Source: Micromonospora rifamycinica (GTDB taxonomy: Bacteria > Actinomycetota > Actinomycetes > Mycobacteriales > Micromonosporaceae). From it: a stretch of 64,000 nt of DNA. The stretch is from positions 4,030,001 through 4,094,000 of the forward strand of contig NZ_LT607752.1 of the NCBI RefSeq assembly GCF_900090265.1, written 5' to 3'. Both the position numbers and the translations under genes were made by a program. Each line of letters starts with the position of its first letter. Within the stretch, counting starts at the first letter, position 1. The notes under the pieces are model-generated. The model was not told the origin of the DNA. It ran no database searches and saw only the letters and a program-made list of their open reading frames with translations. This document shows positions 42,154 to 49,496 of this stretch, one piece after another.

Positions 42154-42728
42154 CAGCGGGAACCGGTCGACGCCGGCTCTTCGGCGGCGATCCGCTCGAC
42201 GATCGGTCGCAGCCCGTCGGTGGTGACGGCGGCCCGGATCACGGTGGCGACCCGGCCCTGCCGGTCCAGCACGACGGTGGCCGGGATGGTGTTCGGCGGG
42301 ATGTCCAGCGCCAGCGCCAGCCGGCTCGCCGGGTCGAACAGGCTCGGGTAGGTGACCCGGCCCTCCTCGAAGGCGACCGCCTTGTCCCGGCTGTCCTGCA
42401 CGTTGATGCCGAGGAAGGTCACCCCGGAGCCCTTGGTGGCCTGGTAGGTGGCCTCCAGGTCGTCGGCCTCGGCCCGGCAGGGCGCGCACCAGGAACCCCA
42501 GAAGTTGAGCACCACCACCTGGCCCCGGGCCTGGGTGGTGTCGTACCGGCCGCCGGTGAGCAGGTCACCGGCGATCGTCGGGGCGGCGGAGCGTTGGTCG
42601 GGGGCGCAGTGGACGATGCCGCCGTCGTTGGCGCACCGGCTCTCGTCGGTGCCGGAGGAGCAGCCGACCAGCGCCGCCCCGGCGGTGACGGCGGCGAGCA
42701 GGACGGCCAGCGGCCTCCGGAAACGCAT
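42153..42728 (-). CDS. thioredoxin-like lipoprotein TlpA/ResA
   Basis: Encodes 191 aa. Signal peptide with a lipobox ending at C23 (ALVGC), then a thioredoxin fold with the active site W80-C81-A-P-C84 in FWGSWCAPCRAE and the cis-Pro segment NTIPATVVLD. It would keep apocytochrome heme-binding cysteines reduced, taking electrons from CcdA. First of the four System II genes and one base after the phosphatase stop, so all five genes probably share a transcript. Confidence 0.92.
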   Translation of the reverse strand: MRFRRPLAVLLAAVTAGAALVGCSSGTDESRCANDGGIVHCAPDQRSAAPTIAGDLLTGGRYDTTQARGQVVVLNFWGSWCAPCRAEADDLEATYQATKGSGVTFLGINVQDSRDKAVAFEEGRVTYPSLFDPASRLALALDIPPNTIPATVVLDRQGRVATVIRAAVTTDGLRPIVERIAAEEPASTGSR

Positions 42729-42729
42729 C

Positions 42730-43377
42730 TCAGGCCCCCTTGGCCGTCCGGGCTGTCGACGACATGGCGATCAGGTGGGCGGCCGGCTCGGAGTAGCCGA
42801 TCCCGACCACCTTGGCCCCGTCGAAGTGGAACGAGGTGAGGCTGGCCAGCCCGCACTCCCGGCGACGCGGATCGTGCCAGAGCCGCTTGCGCTCGACATA
42901 GCGGCGCAGCGTCCAGATCGGGAGCTGGTGGGAGACGATGACCGCCTCGCGCCCCTCGGCCGCGACCCGGGCGGCGTGCAGCCCGGCGAACATCCGCTCG
43001 GCGATGGCCCGGTAGGCCTCGCCCCAGCTCGGGGTCACCGGGTCGCGCAGCACCCACCAGTTACGCGGGTCGCGGAACGAGCCGTCGCCCGGCGACACCT
43101 TCTTGCCCTCGAACCAGTTGGCGCTCTCGATCAGCCGCTCGTCCACCCCGACCGGGAGCCCGAACTGGGCGGCGATCGGCTCGGCGGTCTGCTGGGCGCG
43201 CTCCAGCGGGCTGGCCACCACGTGCACGACCTCCCGCTCGGCGACCGCCTGGGCGGCGGCCTTGGCCATCTGCACGCCCAGCTCGGAGAGCCGGAAGCCG
43301 GGCAGCCGGCCGTAGAGGATCCGGTCCGGGTTGTACACCTCGCCGTGCCGCAGCACGTGGACGACGGTCTTGCTCAC
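42730..43377 (-). CDS. histidine phosphatase family protein (phosphoglycerate-mutase-like)
   Basis: Encodes 215 aa. The catalytic RHGE lies at residues 10-13 (VLRHGEVYNPDRILYGRLPGF), with the second histidine in VIVSHQLPIWTLRRY. Homologues regularly sit between hemL and the cytochrome c maturation genes in actinobacteria, but the substrate is not known. The GTG start at 43377 overlaps the stop of the repeat-encoded 120-codon frame (43374) by GTGA, with GAGGGGG upstream. Confidence 0.88.
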   Translation of the reverse strand: MSKTVVHVLRHGEVYNPDRILYGRLPGFRLSELGVQMAKAAAQAVAEREVVHVVASPLERAQQTAEPIAAQFGLPVGVDERLIESANWFEGKKVSPGDGSFRDPRNWWVLRDPVTPSWGEAYRAIAERMFAGLHAARVAAEGREAVIVSHQLPIWTLRRYVERKRLWHDPRRRECGLASLTSFHFDGAKVVGIGYSEPAAHLIAMSSTARTAKGA

Positions 43378-43740
43378 TGCATCCCCCTCGTTCGCGACTG
43401 CGGGGCTCGCAAACCCGGCTCACTCCTCGCGCTCACCGGCATCCCCCCCGTTCGCGACTGCGGGGCTCGCAAACCCGGCTCACTCCTCGCGCTCACCGGC
43501 ATCCCCCCCGTTCGCGACTGCGGGGCTCGCAAACCCGGCTCACTCCTCGCGCTCACCGGCATCCCCCCCGTTCGCGACTGCGGGGCTCGCAAACCCGGCT
43601 CACTCCTCGCGCTCACCGGCATCCCCCCCGTTCGCGACTGCGGGGCTCGCAAACCCGGCTCACTCCTCGCGCTCACCGGCATCCCCCCCGTTCGCGACTG
43701 CGGGGCTCGCAAACCCGGCTCACTCCTCGCGCTCACTGGT
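43374..43740 (-). repeat. Six-copy mini-cistron repeat, 60-bp period, between hemL and the phosphatase gene
   Basis: Six copies of the 47-bp core GTTCGCGACTGCGGGGCTCG... are in tandem with a 13-bp spacer. On the coding strand each core starts GTGAGCGCGAGGAGTGAGCC. The period is a multiple of three and lacks stops, so the array is one ORF, 43736-43374: six times MSARSEPGLRAPQSRTGGMP-like units (later units start with V). Its TGA overlaps the phosphatase GTG. Each spacer (GGGGGGGATGCCG) resembles the phosphatase's own RBS-start segment (GAGGGGGATGCA). The first GTG lies 6 bp after the hemL stop. Translation is not proven. Confidence 0.92.
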
Positions 43741-43742
43741 GT

Positions 43743-45080
43743 CTACCCCCCGTGGCCTGCCGCTGCCGCTGCCGTCGCCGCGTCCGGCAGGGCGGCGGCG
43801 ATGTGCTCCAGGGCGGCGTCGTCGAGCGCCGCCGACACGAACCACGCCTCGAACGCGCTCGGCGGCAGGTAGACACCGGCGGCGAGCATCGCGTGGAAGA
43901 ACGCCTTGAACGCGGGCACCTGCTGGGTGCGGGCGCTGTCGTAGTCGACCACGTCGGCGTCGGTGAAGAAGATCGAGAACATGCTGCCCGCGTACGACAG
44001 GCGGTGCGGAACCCCGGCGGCGGCCAGTGCGTCGGCGGCCAGCCGGCCCACGACGGCGGCCGTGTCGTCGAGCCGGCGGTAGAGCGCGTCGTCGGCGAGC
44101 CGCAGGGTGGCCAGGCCGGCGGCACAGGCCAGCGGGTTACCCGAGAGGGTGCCGGCCTGGTAGACCGGGCCGGCCGGGGCGAGCCGGGACATGATCTCCG
44201 CGCGCCCGCCGAACGCCGCCGCGGGCAGCCCGCCCCCCATCACCTTGCCGTACGTCCACAGGTCGGCGTCGGACGGGTCGATGCCGTGCCAGCCGGAGCG
44301 GGAGACCCGGAACCCGGTCATCACCTCGTCGACGATGAGCAGCGCGCCGTGGGTGTGGGCGAGCGCGGCGAGCCGGGAGTTGAAGCCGTCGCGCGGGGCG
44401 ACCACGCCCATGTTGCCGGCGGCGGCCTCGGTGATGACCGCCGCGATGTCCGGTCCCTGCGCGGCGAACGCCGCCTCGACCGCGGTGAGGTCGTTGTACG
44501 GCAGCACGATGGTGTCGCCGGCCGCCGCGCCGGTGACCCCTGGCGAGTCGGGCAGGCCGAGGGTGGCGACGCCGGAGCCGGCGGCGGCGAGCAGCCCGTC
44601 GGAGTGGCCGTGGTAGCAGCCGGCGAACTTGATGATCTTGGACCGGCCGGTGAACCCCCGGGCCAGCCGGATCGCCGACATGGTCGCCTCGGTGCCCGAG
44701 TTGACCAACCGGACCTGCTCCACCGGGGTCCGGTCGACGATCTCGGCGGCCAGCTCCACCTCACCCGGGGTGGGGGTGCCGAAGCTGGTGCCCAGGGTGG
44801 CCGCCTCCCGCACCGCCTCGACCACCTCGGGGTGGGCGTGGCCCAGGATCAGCGGCCCCCAGGAGCAGACCAGGTCGACGTAGCGCCGCCCGTCGGCGTC
44901 GTACAGCCAGGGCCCCTCCCCCCGGACCATGAAGCGCGGGGTGCCGCCGACGGCACGGAACGCGCGCACGGGTGAGTTCACCCCGCCGGGCACGATGGCC
45001 AGGGCGCGGTCGAACAGGGCCTCGGAGGCCGGTGCGTCGGCCGGGTAGCGACCGGTGCCGGCGGAAAAGGTATTGGTCAC
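43743..45080 (-). CDS. hemL: glutamate-1-semialdehyde 2,1-aminomutase HemL
   Basis: Encodes 445 aa, full length. Fold type I aminotransferase: VNSGTEATMSAIRLARG, YHGHSDGLL, D251 in LLIVDEVMTGFR and the PLP lysine K279 in TYGKVMGGGLPAAAFGG. Converts glutamate-1-semialdehyde to 5-aminolevulinate in the C5 heme pathway. GTG start at 45080. The C-terminal 20 residues are Ala-rich. It leads a run of genes for cytochrome c maturation, which fits joint supply of heme and its attachment. Followed after 6 bp by the repeat ORF. Confidence 0.95.
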   Translation of the reverse strand: MTNTFSAGTGRYPADAPASEALFDRALAIVPGGVNSPVRAFRAVGGTPRFMVRGEGPWLYDADGRRYVDLVCSWGPLILGHAHPEVVEAVREAATLGTSFGTPTPGEVELAAEIVDRTPVEQVRLVNSGTEATMSAIRLARGFTGRSKIIKFAGCYHGHSDGLLAAAGSGVATLGLPDSPGVTGAAAGDTIVLPYNDLTAVEAAFAAQGPDIAAVITEAAAGNMGVVAPRDGFNSRLAALAHTHGALLIVDEVMTGFRVSRSGWHGIDPSDADLWTYGKVMGGGLPAAAFGGRAEIMSRLAPAGPVYQAGTLSGNPLACAAGLATLRLADDALYRRLDDTAAVVGRLAADALAAAGVPHRLSYAGSMFSIFFTDADVVDYDSARTQQVPAFKAFFHAMLAAGVYLPPSAFEAWFVSAALDDAALEHIAAALPDAATAAAAAGHGG

Positions 45081-45248
45081 GATGCGGCCATTGTGTCAGC
45101 GCCGGACGGGGAATCGGCAGGCACCCCGGGGCGGGGTTACCCGGCTCACCCGCCGGGCGGGCGCGGGCCGCCGGTGGCCGGGTGCCGTCACCCGCACGGT
45201 GGACCGCCTCGCCGGGCCGGGACGCCGAGATCGCGATAGGCTGGCCGG

Positions 45249-45581
45249 GTGGATCGTGCCGAACTGTCCATCACGGTACACCGGACGGGCGACGAAGTGG
45301 TGCTGCGCCTGGCCGGTGAGATCGACATGCTCACCGCAGCCCAGCTGTCGACCGTCGTGAACGAGGTGCTCGCCGATCCTCCACCGCGCATCGTGCTCGA
45401 CCTGGCCGGGGTGACCTTCTGCGACTCGCAGGGCCTGGGCACCCTGGTGGTGCTCAGTCGCAAGGCCAGTCACTCCCAGTGTCTGCTGATCCTGAGCAAC
45501 GTGGGCGACTTCCTGCTCCGCGTCCTCGACATCACCGGCCTCCGTTCCGCCCTGATGATCCGCGACGTGCCCACCACCTGA
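45249..45581 (+). CDS. STAS-domain anti-sigma factor antagonist
   Basis: Encodes 110 aa, a single STAS domain. The regulatory serine is S60 in GVTFCDSQGLGTLVVL, the position phosphorylated by RsbW-like kinases. When unphosphorylated such proteins bind the anti-sigma kinase and release a sigma factor. No kinase is adjacent, but two SpoIIE-type phosphatases (54.2 and 62.6 kb) that could act on it are in the window. GTG start 45249; divergent from hemL. Confidence 0.9.
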   Translation: MDRAELSITVHRTGDEVVLRLAGEIDMLTAAQLSTVVNEVLADPPPRIVLDLAGVTFCDSQGLGTLVVLSRKASHSQCLLILSNVGDFLLRVLDITGLRSALMIRDVPTT

Positions 45582-45590
45582 GCTGATCCA

Positions 45591-45648
45591 CGCCCAACCA
45601 CCTGACGCGGGCCGCCGCGGACGGCGGCCCGCGTCAGGTGGTTGGGCG
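45591..45648. terminator. bidirectional terminator with 27-bp perfect stem
   Basis: CGCCCAACCACCTGACGCGG and the next 7 bases (45591-45617) are exactly complementary to 45622-45648, with a CGGA tetraloop. It fills the gap between the convergent STAS and ABC permease genes and ends 8 bp before the permease stop codon. Confidence 0.9.
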
Positions 45649-45655
45649 CGTCCCG

Positions 45656-47248
45656 TCAGGTGGTGGGCACGTCGCGGCGGCGGAAGGCGGCGAGCCCGGT
45701 CGCCGCGAACAGCCCGGCGAGCCCGGTCATCGTCAGCAACGGGGTGGCGCTCCAACCGGCCCGCAGCACCTGTGGGGTGTGCGTGAACGGCGAGAGGTCC
45801 AGCAGCCACTGGCTCAGCTCCAGCACCGCACCGAGCTGACCGAGCAGCACACAGACCGCGAGCACCGCCCAGGCCGTCGGGGAGAGGCGGGGCAGCAGCC
45901 CGTACAGCAGCACCGCCAGCCCGGCCAGCAGCCAGGCCGCCGGCACCTGCGCCAGGCCGGCACCGAGCAGCCGGGGCAGTTGGCCCGGCACGTCGTCGAT
46001 GCTCGACCCGTAGGCCAGCCCGGCCGCCAGCCCGGTCACCGCCAGCACCACCACCGGCCCCAGCAGGGCGAACACCAGATGCGAGGCGAGCCAGGCCGAC
46101 CGGCGCACCCCGGTGGCCAGCACCGGCTCGACCCGCCCGGCGGCCTCCTCCGACCGCGTCCGCAACGCCGCCTGGATGCCGTAGCCGGCGGCGGCCAGCC
46201 CGGCTATCCCCAACGACGCCCCCAGGTAGGCCTCGGCCAGCCCCGACGCCCCGCCCAGCCGGGCCATCATCTGCTCCAGCGCGGCGTTGCCGGCGACCGA
46301 CCGACCGGCCGCCTCGGCCGCCCCACCGACGGTCGCCCCGAGCAGGCCGAAGCCCACCGACCAGCCCAGCAACAGGCCCCGGTGCAGCCGCCAGGCCAGG
46401 CCGAACGGCCCGGACAGCGCCCGCCCCGCCCGGCCCGGACCACGCCGGGACGGCAGCACGCCGGCACCGATGTCCCGCCGCACCGCGACCGGGTACGTCA
46501 CCACGGCGAGCAGCACCGTCAAGGCGACCGGCAGGGCCAGCACCCACCAGCGTTCCCCCTCGTAGGCGCGGATACGCGGCGCCCAGCCCAGCGGGGACAG
46601 CCAGCTCGGCCACTCGTCGCGGGCGGTGTCGCCGACCAGCCGGAGCGCGAACGTCACCCCGAGCACCCCGACGGCGGTCCCCCGGGCCCCACCGGCGGTC
46701 TCGGTGAGCTGGGCGGCCAACCCGCCCACCGTGGCGAAGACCACCCCCACCAGCGCCGCCGACAGCCCGTACGCCAGGGAGCCGGCCGCCGGCAGCCCGG
46801 TAGCGGCCAACCCGCCGGCGGTGAGCAGGCCGAGCAGCAGGCTGGCCGCGTACGTCGTCAGCAGCGCGGCGGTGAGGCCGGCGTACCGCCCGAGGACGGT
46901 CGCGCCGAGCAGTTCCCGCCGGCCGGCCTCCTCCTCGGTGCGGGTGTGCCGGATGACGGTGAGCAGGGCGGCCAGCCCGACGATCACCTGGAGGAAGCCG
47001 CCGCGCTGGGCGGTCAGCGCGCCGGTGCTGTCGCCGTAGACCGGGCCGAGCAGGGCCACCACCGACGGGCTGCGGGCGGTGCCGGTGGCGTACGCGGCCC
47101 GCTCGGCGGCGGTCGGGAAGAGGGTGGCGAAGCTGGCCGCGTACGACGCCGGCAGCACGGCCAGCAGCAGCACCCAGAGCGGGAGGACGACCCGGTCCCG
47201 GCGCAGGATCAGCCGGACCAGGTGCCCGGTGCCGGTGAGGGCGCTCAC
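45656..47248 (-). CDS. ABC exporter permease, large two-half form
   Basis: Encodes 530 aa with about twelve hydrophobic segments in two homologous halves (around residues 20-240 and 290-525). Both halves contain an RTRxEEAxGRxE-type motif after the second helix (RHTRTEEEAGRRELL; RTRSEEAAGRVEPVL). This layout matches the TnrB-like antibiotic exporters of actinomycetes (tetronasin type). Start overlaps the ATPase stop by GTGA. Substrate unknown. Confidence 0.86.
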   Translation of the reverse strand: MSALTGTGHLVRLILRRDRVVLPLWVLLLAVLPASYAASFATLFPTAAERAAYATGTARSPSVVALLGPVYGDSTGALTAQRGGFLQVIVGLAALLTVIRHTRTEEEAGRRELLGATVLGRYAGLTAALLTTYAASLLLGLLTAGGLAATGLPAAGSLAYGLSAALVGVVFATVGGLAAQLTETAGGARGTAVGVLGVTFALRLVGDTARDEWPSWLSPLGWAPRIRAYEGERWWVLALPVALTVLLAVVTYPVAVRRDIGAGVLPSRRGPGRAGRALSGPFGLAWRLHRGLLLGWSVGFGLLGATVGGAAEAAGRSVAGNAALEQMMARLGGASGLAEAYLGASLGIAGLAAAGYGIQAALRTRSEEAAGRVEPVLATGVRRSAWLASHLVFALLGPVVVLAVTGLAAGLAYGSSIDDVPGQLPRLLGAGLAQVPAAWLLAGLAVLLYGLLPRLSPTAWAVLAVCVLLGQLGAVLELSQWLLDLSPFTHTPQVLRAGWSATPLLTMTGLAGLFAATGLAAFRRRDVPTT

Positions 47249-48198
47249 CGCCGTACCCCGGTCGGCCGGTCCCCACCCGACGCGGCGCTGGCGGGGGCGG
47301 CGGACGGGTCGGCGGCGGGTGTCTCGTAGTGGCGCAGGAACAGCTCCTCCAGCGTCGGCGGCTGGCTGACCAGGCTGCGGACGCCGATCTCGGTGAGCCG
47401 GCGCAGCGCGGCGTCCAGCGCGACGGTGTCGACGGCGAAGCGGACCCGCTCCCCGTCGACCCGCAGGTCGTGCACGCCGGGCAGGGTGGCCAGACCGTCG
47501 ATCGGGCCGGCCAGCTCGGCGTCGATCGCGGTGCGGTGCAGGTGGCGCAGCTCGGTCAGGGTGCCGGTCTCGACGTGACGGCCGTTGCGGATGATCGTCA
47601 CCCGGTCGCAGAGCGCCTCCACCTCGGCGAGGATGTGGCTGGACAGCAGCACCGTGCGGCCGTCGCGGCGGGCGCGGTCGATCCAGTGCTGGAACACCTC
47701 CTCCATCAGCGGGTCCAGCCCGGAGGTGGGCTCGTCGAGGAGGAGCAGTTCGACGTCGGAGGCGAGCGCGGCGACCAGGCCGACCTTCTGCCGGTTGCCC
47801 TTGGAGTAGGTGCGCCCCTTCTTGCGGGGGTCCAGCTCGAACGATTCCAGCAGCTCGGCGCGGCGTCTCGGGTCGAGCCCGCCGCGCATCCGCCCGAGCA
47901 GGTCGATCACCTCACCACCGGAGAGCTGCGGCCAGAGGGTGACGTCGCCCGGCACGTACGCCAGGCGGCGGTGCAGCGCGACGGCGTCACGCCACGGGTC
48001 GCCGTCGAGCAGTCGGACGGCCCCCGTGTCCGCCCGCAGCAGCCCGAGCAGCACCCGGATGGCGGTCGACTTGCCGGCGCCGTTCGGGCCGAGGAAGCCG
48101 TGCACCTCACCGGCCCGGACGTTCAGGTCGAGCCCGTCGAGGGCCCGGGTGCGGCCGAAGGTCTTCACCAGGCCGGTCACCGCTATCGGGGTTTCCAT
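47245..48198 (-). CDS. ABC exporter ATP-binding protein
   Basis: Encodes 317 aa. Walker A GPNGAGKST, signature YSKGNRQKVGLVAAL (a KGN variant of LSGGQ), Walker B LLLLDEPTSGLD and H-loop LLSSHILAEVEALCD. The variant signature is usual in the exporter group that pairs with large two-half permeases. A C-terminal domain (SLVSQPPTLEELFLRHYE) and a Ser/Ala/Pro tail follow. Transcribed divergently from a MarR-like regulator across a 95-bp gap holding a perfect palindrome. Confidence 0.92.
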   Translation of the reverse strand: METPIAVTGLVKTFGRTRALDGLDLNVRAGEVHGFLGPNGAGKSTAIRVLLGLLRADTGAVRLLDGDPWRDAVALHRRLAYVPGDVTLWPQLSGGEVIDLLGRMRGGLDPRRRAELLESFELDPRKKGRTYSKGNRQKVGLVAALASDVELLLLDEPTSGLDPLMEEVFQHWIDRARRDGRTVLLSSHILAEVEALCDRVTIIRNGRHVETGTLTELRHLHRTAIDAELAGPIDGLATLPGVHDLRVDGERVRFAVDTVALDAALRRLTEIGVRSLVSQPPTLEELFLRHYETPAADPSAAPASAASGGDRPTGVRR

Positions 48199-48218
48199 AA
48201 TTCAGAAGCTACGCTTGT

Positions 48219-48234
48219 TTCACAATGTTGTGAA
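48219..48234. promoter_or_regulatory. Operator palindrome between ABC exporter and its regulator
   Basis: TTCACAA-TG-TTGTGAA is a perfect 7-bp-arm inverted repeat 20 bp upstream of the ABC ATPase start and 59 bp upstream of the regulator start. Its place is right for repression of both divergent units by the GbsR/MarR-like protein encoded next to it. Confidence 0.65.
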
Positions 48235-48293
48235 GCATGTGTCCGGTACGGCACCATCGCCTGCACCACCGACACCCGAGGAGCACCGAGCCG

Positions 48294-48800
48294 ATGCCTG
48301 ACGACCGCCACCCCGGCCGGCACGATGAGGTCCACCTCTTCGTGGAACGGATGGCGATGGCCTGGGCCGACGTCGGCTTCCCCCGGATGGCGGGGCGGGT
48401 CCTGTTCACCGTGATGAGCGCCGACGGCCCACTGACCGCCGCGCAGATCGGCGAGCGGCTGGGCGTCAGCGCGGCGGCCGTCTCCGGCGCGGTCCGCCAC
48501 CTGACCCAGTTCGGCATGCTGGTGCGCGAACCGGTCCCCCGCTCCCGGCGGGACCACTACCGGATGCCGGACGACCCCTGGTACGAGGGGACCATCACCA
48601 AGACCGGCCTCTACAAGAACTTCATCGACATCGCCGACGCGGGCGCCGACGCGCTGGGCGGCACGGCCACCCCGGGCGGCGCACGGGTGGGCGAGATGCG
48701 GGACTTCTTCGTCTTCGTCCAGGAGGAGCTTGACTCGCTCGGCGAGCGCTGGCGGGCCCGCCGCGCCGCCAACGGCCACGCCGAGCCGCCCGCCGCCTGA
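48294..48800 (+). CDS. GbsR/MarR-type regulator of the divergent ABC exporter
   Basis: Encodes 168 aa. Winged helix in the first half (RMAGRVLFTVMSADGPLTAAQIGERLGVSAAAVSGAVRHLTQFGMLVREPVPRSRRDHYRM) and a helical C-terminal half (DFFVFVQEELDSLGERWRARR). ATG 48294 follows CGAGGAG; the frame upstream to 48237 has no RBS. It probably binds the palindrome at 48219-48234. The last 23 bp including the stop are duplicated just downstream (see repeat). Confidence 0.88.
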   Translation: MPDDRHPGRHDEVHLFVERMAMAWADVGFPRMAGRVLFTVMSADGPLTAAQIGERLGVSAAAVSGAVRHLTQFGMLVREPVPRSRRDHYRMPDDPWYEGTITKTGLYKNFIDIADAGADALGGTATPGGARVGEMRDFFVFVQEELDSLGERWRARRAANGHAEPPAA

Positions 48801-48834
48801 ACCTGCCACGCGCCGAGCCGCCCGCCGCCTGAAC
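48780..48834 (+). repeat. Duplicated gene end (23-bp direct repeat, 32-bp period)
   Basis: GCCGAGCCGCCCGCCGCCTG plus AAC occurs at 48780-48802 and again at 48812-48834. The first copy contains the regulator's last codons and its TGA; the second is non-coding. A small tandem duplication across a stop codon. Confidence 0.85.
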
Positions 48835-48938
48835 GGCCACCGGGCGGACGCTCGCCCCGACGACCCGGTCCGGACGGACAGCTCGCCCCGATGCCCGCCC
48901 GGTGAGGCGGTCACCGCGACACGGCCGCCCGGCCGGGG

Positions 48939-49496
48939 TCAGGCGGTGTGGCCCCAGCGGGCCTGTTCCAGCACGTCCAGGGCGCGCTGCCGGGCCTGCG
49001 GGTCGTCCTCGGCGCGCAGCAGGGTGGTGGCCTCGTCCACCGCGTCGGTGAGCACCCGCCACTGGGCGTCGCGCTCCCGCACCACGTCCGACTGCGCCGC
49101 CAGCTGCCGGGTCTTCACCCACAGCTCCACGAACACCGACACCTTGGCCCGCAGCACCCACGGGTCGAACGGCTTGGTCAGGTAGTCGACCGCCCCCACC
49201 GCGTACCCGCGCAGGGCCAGCTGGGCGTCCTTGTCGGCGGCGGTGAGGAAGATGATCGGCACGTGCCGGGTCCGCTCCCGGCGCTTGATGTGACTGGCCG
49301 TCTCGAACCCGTCCATGTCCGGCATCTGGGCGTCGAGCAGGATGACCGCGAAGTCGTCCACCAGCAGTTGCTTCAGCGCCGCCTCACCGCTCTCCACGGC
49401 CACCGACTGCACCGGGAGCCCCTGGAGGATCGCCTCCAGCGCCATCAGGTTCTCCCGACGGTCGTCGACCAGCAGCGCCTTGGCCGTCTGCGTCAC
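48939..49496 (-). CDS. response regulator without DNA-binding domain
   Basis: Encodes 185 aa. Receiver domain in residues 1-125 with D11-D12, phospho-acceptor D55 (VILLDAQMPDMDG) and K108 (DYLTKPF). The rest (about 125-185) is a helical segment (RERDAQWRVLTDAVDEATTLL..) with no output domain. GTG start overlaps the kinase stop by GTGA, so it is almost certainly the partner of the hybrid kinase, acting by protein contact or as a phosphorelay intermediate. Confidence 0.9.
   Translation of the reverse strand: MTQTAKALLVDDRRENLMALEAILQGLPVQSVAVESGEAALKQLLVDDFAVILLDAQMPDMDGFETASHIKRRERTRHVPIIFLTAADKDAQLALRGYAVGAVDYLTKPFDPWVLRAKVSVFVELWVKTRQLAAQSDVVRERDAQWRVLTDAVDEATTLLRAEDDPQARQRALDVLEQARWGHTA

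Noticed and set aside
43381..43740. Regular 60-bp array as a possible CRISPR
   Set aside because: The spacers are identical 13-bp sequences, not unique, there are no cas genes, and the same core occurs at two other gene junctions.
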